Assembly (NCBI GenBank): GCA_963726125.1
Contig: CAVSBG010000002.1
Location: 620,001-684,000 of the forward strand
Source: JAMXLO01 sp963726125
GTDB taxonomy: Bacteria; Pseudomonadota; Alphaproteobacteria; Acetobacterales; Acetobacteraceae
Direction: 5' to 3'
Length of the DNA stretch: 64,000 nucleotides
Position 1 is the stretch's first letter; each line of letters opens with the position of its first letter. A program made the position numbers and the translations under genes. This document shows, piece by piece, positions 37,337 to 44,096 of the stretch. The notes under the pieces are model-generated. The model was not told the origin of the DNA. It ran no database searches and saw only the letters and a program-made list of their open reading frames with translations.

Positions 37337-37399
37337 CGGGCGGTTCTCATCGTTGTCTCGTGGGGTTGTTTGGCGGGATTCTGTCGCGGAGCATGGGAT

Positions 37400-38032
37400 T
37401 CAGGCGTGCTTGCGCTGGCGGGCGTCGTCGAGCGCGGTGAAGATGGGGCCGGTGCCGTGGACGATGGCCTGGACTATGTCTCGCTTGGGGGCGGCGAAGT
37501 CGAGGCGTTTTGGAAGGCCTCGCGCGGCGCGGATGCGCGCGGCTGGGCCGGGATGGGTCATGCAGAAGCGCTCGGGTTCGGAGAGGTGCGCCATCGGGTC
37601 GAAGATCCGGGCGGGCGGTGCTTCGGTCTGCGGTGAAGGAGGTTCGGCGGCGGGCGCGGCCTTGGGCTGGGCGAGTTTCGCGGGCTTGCGGGCGGCCTGA
37701 AGGCTGAGCAACGAGCGGATGGTGCCCTGGCAGGTGCGCGCCATGAGCGAGGCCTGGGCCCGGTAGTTCTTCAGGGCGTCGACGGTCAGATTCGGTTGAG
37801 AGGCGGCGGTGAGAGCGTCCTTGGCGTGGAAGTCGGCGCCGACGATCTGGGCGGCGAGTTCGGCCTCGGCGGGGTTCGCGGGCCGGAGCGCGATTGCGGC
37901 CGCTATGGCCCGTTCGTCGCGGATTGCGCGGGCTTCGGGTGTATCGGGGGATGGCGGCGGGAGGTAGTCGCGGAGCGCGGCATAGATCTCGTGGCGGGCG
38001 AGAGGGGCTGGGATGTCGGTGATCGCATTCAT
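37400..38032 (-). CDS. Hypothetical protein
   Basis: A 210-residue protein without recognised family. The first half is helical and Ala-rich (ALRDYLPPPSPDTPEARAIRDERAIAAAIALRPANPAEAELAAQIVGADFHAKDAL, NYRAQASLMARTCQGTIRSLLSLQAARK). A Pro/Ala linker follows, then LSEPERFCMTHPGPAARIRAARGLP. No signal or membrane segment. Length, start context and codon bias support a real gene. It resembles the 264-residue protein at 27121 only in overall style. Confidence 0.6.
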   Translation of the reverse strand: MNAITDIPAPLARHEIYAALRDYLPPPSPDTPEARAIRDERAIAAAIALRPANPAEAELAAQIVGADFHAKDALTAASQPNLTVDALKNYRAQASLMARTCQGTIRSLLSLQAARKPAKLAQPKAAPAAEPPSPQTEAPPARIFDPMAHLSEPERFCMTHPGPAARIRAARGLPKRLDFAAPKRDIVQAIVHGTGPIFTALDDARQRKHA

Positions 38033-38159
38033 GGCCGGGCCGTCCTTTTCTGCGGAGTGGGACGGAGATGGTTGTTAGTTACTATAGAGTCAACGTTTGA
38101 TATAATGACATTTGAGGGGTTGAGGAGGTGGCGTGGGGCCGGTTGTGGCTGTGGGAGCG

Positions 38160-38248
38160 AAAAAAAAGGCGGCGCACGAGGCGCCGCCAAGTTTAGGGAG
38201 GAAACGTCCAAGAAAGCAGACAGCGCGGTCAAGGACCGCATTGCTGCG
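38160..38248 (-). ncRNA. Candidate small RNA resembling the alpha-r8/MmgR family
   Basis: On the minus strand a stem-loop (GCGGTC-CTT-GACCGC) is followed by a single-stranded stretch with CGTTTCCTCCCTAAACTT, then a perfect 8-bp GC stem with a CTCGT loop (38168-38188) and a U-run (to 38160). The core TTTCCTCCCT equals the conserved 10-nt motif I recall for the alphaproteobacterial alpha-r8 (MmgR) sRNAs, about 77-80 nt long with the same hairpin/core/terminator order. Such RNAs bind mRNA ribosome-binding sites, and MmgR limits polyhydroxybutyrate accumulation in Sinorhizobium. Family membership needs a covariance search; the transcript itself is well supported by promoter and terminator. Confidence 0.62.
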
Positions 38249-38254
38249 ACGCAC

Positions 38255-38283
38255 AATCTAGGCTGGAGATCGTTCGTGTGCAA
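38255..38283 (-). promoter_or_regulatory. Promoter of the candidate small RNA
   Basis: On the minus strand TTGCAC (38283-38278) and TAGATT (38260-38255) are spaced by 17 bp, placing transcription start near 38247-38248, exactly upstream of the first hairpin. Confidence 0.5.
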
Positions 38284-38383
38284 GCGTTATTTTGCAGCGC
38301 AGCATGGATGAGGGGTGGACAGGCGCGATACTGGCGAGTAGCAAGCGGCCACGACGCCGAGTTTAGGTCGATGGAAACGCTCG

Positions 38384-38419
38384 CACCCCGCTGCTTGATG
38401 GCGGGGTGCCGTTTTTTTG
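38384..38419 (+). terminator. Rho-independent terminator (plus strand)
   Basis: A 9-bp stem GCACCCCGC/GCGGGGTGC with loop TGCTTGATG is followed by CG and seven T's. No annotated plus-strand gene precedes it, so it may end a short transcript starting near 38340 (weak TGGACA-17 bp-TAGCAA upstream). Confidence 0.75.
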
Positions 38420-38427
38420 GGCTGGCG

Positions 38428-38652
38428 CTAGATCGAGTCCCCGAGGGGACGCCAATCGATAATGTCCTGCGACACCGGTTCCCGTTGGCTGTCCCACTGC
38501 GGCAGGCCGGTCTGGTGGCGCGCGACGGCCTTGGCTGCTGCATCCGGCGAGCGCCAGCGCCCGTGGCCTTTGCCGGTGAACCGAACCGTCCAGGCGCCTC
38601 GGGCCTTGGACAGCCAAACGACACCGACCGGAGTTGGGTATTCGAATGCCAT
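38428..38652 (-). CDS. Small hypothetical protein
   Basis: A 74-residue protein, start MAFEYPTPVGVVWLSKARGAW at 38652. It contains WTVRFTGKGHGRWRSPDAAAKAVARHQTGL, basic and aromatic, with an alternating beta-strand/helix look, then SQDIIDWRPLGDSI. No family recognised. The frame extends upstream to 38757 but that part lacks a good start. Codon bias supports coding. Confidence 0.55.
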   Translation of the reverse strand: MAFEYPTPVGVVWLSKARGAWTVRFTGKGHGRWRSPDAAAKAVARHQTGLPQWDSQREPVSQDIIDWRPLGDSI

Positions 38653-38726
38653 GAGCGCCCCTGCGGATGAGACGCTCGTAGTGTGCGGATAAGTCGGCCG
38701 AGCGTCTAGGGGGCGTTGCGGCCATT

Positions 38727-38919
38727 CAGGGCAATCGGGTGAACCGGCAGGAAGCAAGGTTCCGCACGGAGGTCTCGGAGATTTAAGCCACCGAGGGCCA
38801 CTGAGAAGCCAAAGTTACCGCTCCGCGCGGAAGCGCTATCGACCTTCTCGGTGGCTCAGTGGCTTCGCCCTCTCGGTGACCTCGGTGCGGAACTGCTGCC
38901 AGTTCACCCGATTGCCCTG
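38727..38919. repeat. 193-bp inverted repeat with CACCGAG/CACTGAG units
   Basis: Outer arms CAGGGCAATCGGGTGAAC (38727) and its complement (to 38919) enclose inner arms made of GTTCCGCACGGAGGT, CCACCGAGGGCCACTGAGAA and the complements CTTCTCGGTGGCTCAGTGG and ACCTCGGTGCGGAAC. The whole can fold into one long hairpin. Same architecture as the elements at 39499 and 42775, with different unit sequence. Confidence 0.82.
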
Positions 38920-38932
38920 ACGGCAACTCCGG

Positions 38933-38967
38933 AAAAAAATGAGGCGCACCGGAAACCGGCGCGCCTC
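38933..38967 (-). terminator. Rho-independent terminator (minus strand)
   Basis: On the minus strand GAGGCGCGCCGG-TTT-CCGGTGCGCCTC is followed by ATTTTTTT. It could end transcripts coming from the GGDEF-EAL gene 730 bp upstream or an unannotated small transcript. Confidence 0.75.
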
Positions 38968-39498
38968 GGGAAGTTTGGTAACAATCCTGACAAGAATATG
39001 GTTCTGGGTTGGCGCCGATTCAAGGTCGGGGCGGCGGGGAACCGGGTGCGCAGACCGGGTAGCCCTTACAGGTGGCGTTGGCGGTACGTGCCCCGTTGCC
39101 ATTCATGACGGACCCGCAGCAGCGGCCGCTCGCCCGCCGGACGGCACCGGCCTACGCTGGCGCCTGGCTTGCGCTGGGATGTGGCCCTTGGCGGCATGCG
39201 ACGCGTGCTGCAACGTGGTACCGATGGGACGGGCGTGGGTTTTGCGGCGGATCACCTGGGCGGTCGGGGATTCGGTACTGGCTCGGGCAGTTTGCGCAGG
39301 ACCGCGGCATCTTCGCCTCGCAACGCACTCATACCAACACTCACTGAGCGCAACTCATCTTCCGACTTGTATGGTCAGGGCGTGGTCCGGCGATGACATT
39401 CGGCACAACGCATTGGTCACTATTAAGATTTCGCAGCAACGCGGCCAAATTGTGTTGGACCGCGCATTGGCAGTCGGACTGCGTAGCAAGTAAGGACT

Positions 39499-39606
39499 TT
39501 CAACCACAGAGGCACAGAGTCCGCAGAGTAGTCGCAGAAGTCATTTTTTAATAATACTCTGTGACACTCTGTGACACTCTGTGAACTCTGTGTCTCTGTG
39601 GTTGAA
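39499..39606. repeat. Inverted repeat with CACAGAG units
   Basis: Left arm TTCAACCACAGAGGCACAGA (39499) and right arm with three tandem ACTCTGTGAC units ending TCTCTGTGGTTGAA (39606). Arms are built from CACAGAG/CTCTGTG heptamers at 7-10 nt spacing around an AT-rich centre (ATTTTTTAATAATA). Confidence 0.85.
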
Positions 39607-39694
39607 TATTATTTTACTGTTTTCTCTGTTGCCGGCAAACGCCGAGTTCAGGCTCGCTGGTTTTGCTATGGGTCACCATCGATGAGAACTGGTA

Positions 39695-42418
39695 TCACGC
39701 AACTTGCGGTTCGAGTTGGCGGCATTGATTGAACAGCGCAGCGATCTCGTCAGCCGGCTTTGGCACACCGAGAAGGAAGCCTTGGGCCTCGGTGCAGCCC
39801 TCATCGCGCAAGCGCGCCAACTGTTCCGGGCGTTCCACGCCCTCGGCCAAGACTACCATTCCGAGCGAAGTTCCCAAAGTGGTGATCGCTCGAATGATTG
39901 CCGCTGCGTCATTTTCACGAAGCAGGTCGCGAACAAATGTGCGGTCAATCTTGATCTTGTCGATCAAGGTGCCATGACGGTGGCATAGCGAAAGATAGCT
40001 GGCACCGAAATGGTCGATCGAGATCCGCACGCCGAGATCGCGCAATTGGGCGAGGCTGCCCATGATGTCCTCGCCGTGGCGCAGCAACGTCAATTCGGCA
40101 ATTTCCAATTCGAGGCGATTCGCTGGCAGTTTGGTCTCCGAAAGGATCGTTATCACGCGATCGGCCAAATCGGAGCATTGAAACTGCGCGAGCGACATGT
40201 TGACGGCAACACGCATGTCCTTGGGCCACGCACCCGCGTCTCGACATGCCTGCCGCAATGCCCATTGGCCAAGTTGCGCTATCAATCCCACTTCTTCGCT
40301 CAGCGCGATGAAGTCGCGCGCGTCCAGGAGACCTCGGGTTGGGTGGTGCCAACGCATCAGAGCTTCAAAGCCATTGATCTGGTTGGATACCAGGTCCATT
40401 AGCGGCTGGTAGAACAGCTCGAATTCATGATTGAGGAATGCATTGCGCAGCTCGACTTCCAACGCCTGCCGCTCTTGCAATCGGCGGTCCATTTCGGGCT
40501 CGAAGAAGCGAAATGCGCCGCGCCCACCGGCCTTTGCGCGATACATGGCGATATCCGCATTTTTCAGCAGGGTGTCCGGGTCCGAGCCGTCGGCGGGCAC
40601 CATTGCGATGCCGATGCTGACGCCGATCATCAGCTGGTGGTTGGCGATTTGATAGGGCAGACTTAGGGCCTCGATGATTCGCGCCGCAAGTATCGCCACG
40701 TCCTCGGCTCGCTCCGGCCCGACCTGCACGACGGCAAATTCATCGCCGCCGAACCGGGCCACCGTATCCGCTTGTCGAACGCAATCGCTCAGTCGCTCGG
40801 CGACCGAGCGAAGCAGCAGATCACCTGTGGGGTGGCCAAATGAGTTATTCACCTTCTTGAAATGATCCAGATCCAGGCACAGAAGCGCAGCCGGGAGAGC
40901 ACGGTCTGCCTGGGCGATCGCGGCCTCAATCCTTTCGCGAAACACTGCTCGGTTCGGCAGCAGGGTGAGCACATCGTGTCGTGCCATGAACGCAATCTGC
41001 TGTTCAGCACTGCGTCTCGCTGTGATGTCTTGAAGTGTCGCCACCCATCCGCTACCGCAGGTGTAATTCGTGCATTGCACCTCGAGGATGCGTCCGTTTG
41101 GCAACTGCTGCTCATGGACGCAGGGGGACTCCGCCGATCCGGCTTGACCGGTCAGGAGTTGCAGCATCGGGACGGTTGCGAGGGATGGGCGAGATGCGAT
41201 GAGATTTCCGGGAAGGTCGAGCAGTTCAATCGCTCGCCGATTACATACTGCGACGGTGCCCATTGCATCGACCATCACGAGACCCTGGTCCATTGCCGCG
41301 AGCGTGGTTTCCAATTCGCGCGAGGTGGCGGCGAGCTGCCGGTCGCTCGCCTTAAGAGCGGCGGCCATGTGGGTCAGTTCTGTGTTACGCGCGGTCAGTG
41401 CCACTTGCTGCACCTCTAAGGCCTGGAACTGACGAGCCAGCGCCCGCAACAACAGTAGTGTACAGCAAGCCGCACAAAATGTGCCGAGTACAATAAGCAT
41501 TGCCTCGCGCCACCAGTGAGCCAGTGCCCTGCCCAGCGGTAGGCCGACATTCATAACCAGAGGGTAAACGCGCAACGGCCTCACCGCGACCAGGCGGGTT
41601 GTTCCGTCAAAGGTATCAAGGGGCTGGAACACTCCCCCACCTTGTTCGACCACTCGATGCCATAGCGAGTTTACTGCCAGCTTGTTGCCAACGACACCTT
41701 CGTGGTCGGGGTGCCGTACAATCATTGTGCCATCACGCCGCAGCAGCATGAACGATTTGCCCCGCGGCAAATTGATTGATTGGAAGATCGCCGACAATGC
41801 GCTGAGCGGAACGGAACCCAGAACCATGCCGAGGAATTCGCCCTGCGGTCCATTGACCCGCCGCACCAGGTAGAGCGACCATAATCCCGTTGCGCGGCTG
41901 ACGACGGGCTCACTTACGAAAAGGTTACGATCATCCTCCGACTGAAAATGGTGGGTGTATTCGCGATCGGACATATCGACGGCCGGTGCCGGCCAACCGA
42001 TGGAATAGTTGACCCGGATGCCATCGGCGCCGACCAGAGCGATGTTGTCGACCTGCGGCAGACGGTCCAGGCGGCTGCGCAGGAATTCGTGCATCTCCTT
42101 GCGTTGGAGAATGCGACGAAAATCGTCCGGCGTGGCAACGCCAAGTGCGGCAATCTTCTCTTGGACGTCGTGCATGACGATATCCACCGCCTGGACGAAC
42201 CGGTTGGTCTGCTCTGCCAGCACGATCGCAAGGTTGTCTGTGTTCAGTGAGGCGTCCGCGAGAGCGTCCTGGCGTAGGTTCCATAACGTCACGCCGATCG
42301 CCAATGCGATTGCGGCCAGCAGAAACACCGCTATGCGGGTCAGCGCGACGCCGCGTCCGACGGTCGCACCCAATCGGTTAACCAAACGGCTCGCAGCACC
42401 TTGAACGAGGAGGGCCAT
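39695..42418 (-). CDS. Membrane-bound GGDEF-EAL protein with periplasmic sensor; altered EAL metal site
   Basis: A 907-residue c-di-GMP signalling protein. TM1 is at residues about 25-46, a periplasmic dCache-like sensor follows to about 310, TM2 (LIVLGTFCAACCTLLLLRAL) to about 335, a PAS-like region to about 480, then GGDEF and EAL. The cyclase site is complete (RFGGDEFAVV) and a product-inhibition site RxxD (RQAD) stands five residues before it. In the EAL domain the signature FEALMRW, VNMS, LELEIAE, DKIKIDR and AEGVE are present, but the paired metal aspartates read IDHFGASYLSL instead of DDFGTGYSSL. It may therefore be a cyclase with weak or no phosphodiesterase. It ends near the CACAGAG repeat. 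Confidence 0.92.
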   Translation of the reverse strand: MALLVQGAASRLVNRLGATVGRGVALTRIAVFLLAAIALAIGVTLWNLRQDALADASLNTDNLAIVLAEQTNRFVQAVDIVMHDVQEKIAALGVATPDDFRRILQRKEMHEFLRSRLDRLPQVDNIALVGADGIRVNYSIGWPAPAVDMSDREYTHHFQSEDDRNLFVSEPVVSRATGLWSLYLVRRVNGPQGEFLGMVLGSVPLSALSAIFQSINLPRGKSFMLLRRDGTMIVRHPDHEGVVGNKLAVNSLWHRVVEQGGGVFQPLDTFDGTTRLVAVRPLRVYPLVMNVGLPLGRALAHWWREAMLIVLGTFCAACCTLLLLRALARQFQALEVQQVALTARNTELTHMAAALKASDRQLAATSRELETTLAAMDQGLVMVDAMGTVAVCNRRAIELLDLPGNLIASRPSLATVPMLQLLTGQAGSAESPCVHEQQLPNGRILEVQCTNYTCGSGWVATLQDITARRSAEQQIAFMARHDVLTLLPNRAVFRERIEAAIAQADRALPAALLCLDLDHFKKVNNSFGHPTGDLLLRSVAERLSDCVRQADTVARFGGDEFAVVQVGPERAEDVAILAARIIEALSLPYQIANHQLMIGVSIGIAMVPADGSDPDTLLKNADIAMYRAKAGGRGAFRFFEPEMDRRLQERQALEVELRNAFLNHEFELFYQPLMDLVSNQINGFEALMRWHHPTRGLLDARDFIALSEEVGLIAQLGQWALRQACRDAGAWPKDMRVAVNMSLAQFQCSDLADRVITILSETKLPANRLELEIAELTLLRHGEDIMGSLAQLRDLGVRISIDHFGASYLSLCHRHGTLIDKIKIDRTFVRDLLRENDAAAIIRAITTLGTSLGMVVLAEGVERPEQLARLRDEGCTEAQGFLLGVPKPADEIAALFNQCRQLEPQVA

Positions 42419-43076
42419 AGCAGGGATAGTTTCGTCTCGTGCGATTACTAACTTGCTAATTAATTTCTTGTCGCAGCACTGCTCGCGATGAATGCATCTC
42501 GTCCGCGGCAGAAATGGCGCAGCATTCGTGCGTCATTGCGTTCGAACTCTGCAGCTGTGGCCTTAAACCAGCGGCTGGCTGTTGACGTACCGCGCGCGAC
42601 GATCCGACCTCGTCATGACTGGGCTTGACCGGTCATCTCCATCGGACGGTTGCTGACTGGGGTTGCATCGTTCCCAATTTGGTGCGGGTAGCCGATGGCC
42701 GGGTCAAGCCCCACGAGCGCCAACATAGCCCAGTTTCTCGGCGATCGCGGCTGTCAGACGATAGAAGCAAGGGTCAACGCAAAAACGCAAAGGGCCGCAA
42801 ATAACGCGAATGGTCCGGCGCCCTGTCTGCAACATGGTGCTCGGCGCTGTCGGCTTGTTCCGGAGTCATTCGCGTTATTTGCGGCCCTTCGCGCTTTTTG
42901 CGTTGAGTCTTTCTTGCTTTCGCCGCGGTCGCCCAGCTTAGGACGAACCTCAGTGCCGGAAGCGCTTATGCTAGCGCCGATGGGGTCAAGCCCGGCCATG
43001 ATTGGGGTGGAGAGTCGGTTTGAGCGGTGGTTGGTATTAACTGACATTTAGGCTGTCTGACGGATGCTGATGCACC
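42419..43076. other. Intergenic region containing repeat copy A
   Basis: No gene. Most of the region is the roughly 400-bp repeat described at 42582-43000. The stretch 42419-42581 upstream of the minus-strand GGDEF gene may hold its promoter (AT-rich ACTAACTTGCTAATTAATTTCT at about 42447). Confidence 0.5.
42582..43000. repeat. About 400-bp dispersed repeat, copy A
   Basis: Runs from GTTGACGTACCGCGCGCGAC to GATGGGGTCAAGCCCGGCCA. It matches copy B (46539-46970) in order and spacing through GGTTGCTGACTGGG, CGCGGCTGTCAG.CGATAGAAGCAAG, GAATGGTCCGGCGCCCTGTC, and CGGTCGCCCAGCT. It contains a long hairpin: CAACGCAAAAACGCAAAGGG at 42775 pairs with CCCTTCGCGCTTTTTGCGTT at 42884-42903. The repeat is non-coding. 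Confidence 0.85.
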
Positions 43077-44096
43077 ATGCCAGCTTGGAGCCGCAAAGTG
43101 ATCCCAGGCGTTACCCGGCGCCGGTTCCTCATCGCGACGGCTTCCATTGCCGCGGCGGGTTGTTCGGCACGGGCGGGAACTCTGCGCCGCACGATACGTA
43201 TTGCCACCGTCAACCCACCTGGCTCTGCCACTGGTCAGGCATGCCGCGCGTTCGCGGACGCCATTGCGGCAACTTCAGTTCTCTCAAATATGCTAGAGGT
43301 TGAGGTTTTCACCAGTGGGACATTAGGTGGAGAACTGGAGATCGCGCAGGCGTGCATTGATGGCACGCTCGATCTTGCGATCACTGCGAGCAATGTCGTT
43401 GCCAGTATCGTGAGCGAAGTGGGCCTGCTCGACGCGCCCTTTCTGTTCCGTGACGCGCTGCACGCTCGCGCGGTATTGGATGGCGCAGTCGGTACGGAGC
43501 TGACGGAGCTTCTGCACACAAAGGGCGCCAACAATCTTGCCTGGGCGGAAAACGGCTTGCGCCACGTAACAGCCAACAAGCCGATACGTGAGCCTGGCGA
43601 TCTGCGTGGGCTGCATATAAGGGTGCCGCAATCGGACGTCATGGTTCAGACCTTCAACGCACTCGGCGCGAACGCGGAGTCGCTGCCGTTTCCGGAGTTG
43701 TATGAGGCGCTCCACACCGGCCGCTTCGAGGCACAGGAGAACCCTGTCGCGACCATCGTCGCGGCCAATTTTGCAGAGGTCCAGCGATGTCTCAGTCTGA
43801 CCGGGCATGTGTACAGTGCCGCGCTGATCCTGGTATCGTCTGACTTACTGGAGGACTTGGAGCCGCCGCAACGTGCAGCGCTGGCGGCGGCTGCGCATGT
43901 CGCCGCCAAGGTATCCCGCGTCGCTGCCTTGGATGGCGAGCAAGCTGGCATCGAGATGCTGCTTGGTCGTGGCATGAGCATCGTGCAGGACGTTGATCGG
44001 ACCGCGTTGGCCGAGGCGGCGCGTCCTGCACTGGACACGATCGCCCGGCGGCTTGGCGTGAGCAGGGCCGCACGCATACGCGACACACATGCCTGA
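43077..44096 (+). CDS. TRAP-type periplasmic solute-binding protein (DctP family)
   Basis: A 339-residue binding protein. The N-terminus TRRRFLIATASIAAAGC combines a twin-arginine motif with a lipobox-like AAGC. The DctP-type core shows GELEIAQACIDGTLDLAI, LGLLDAPFLFRD-like DAPFLFRD, GDLRGLHIRVPQSDVM (the Arg that binds ligand carboxylates) and FEAQENPVATI. TRAP binding proteins capture organic acids for DctQM permeases, but none is encoded here. The stop overlaps the ATG of a HAMP-GGDEF-EAL gene by 8 bp, so the binding protein probably acts as a sensor for c-di-GMP signalling. Start ATG 43077; an RBS is not obvious. Confidence 0.9.
   Translation: MPAWSRKVIPGVTRRRFLIATASIAAAGCSARAGTLRRTIRIATVNPPGSATGQACRAFADAIAATSVLSNMLEVEVFTSGTLGGELEIAQACIDGTLDLAITASNVVASIVSEVGLLDAPFLFRDALHARAVLDGAVGTELTELLHTKGANNLAWAENGLRHVTANKPIREPGDLRGLHIRVPQSDVMVQTFNALGANAESLPFPELYEALHTGRFEAQENPVATIVAANFAEVQRCLSLTGHVYSAALILVSSDLLEDLEPPQRAALAAAAHVAAKVSRVAALDGEQAGIEMLLGRGMSIVQDVDRTALAEAARPALDTIARRLGVSRAARIRDTHA

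Larger units (their letters stand above)
38653..39694. other. Gene-free region of about 1 kb holding two inverted repeats and a terminator
   Basis: No convincing protein gene. It contains a 193-bp inverted repeat (38727-38919), a minus-strand terminator (38933-38967) and a CACAGAG-type inverted repeat (39499-39606). Between 38968 and 39498 I see only short frames without homology. Confidence 0.5.
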
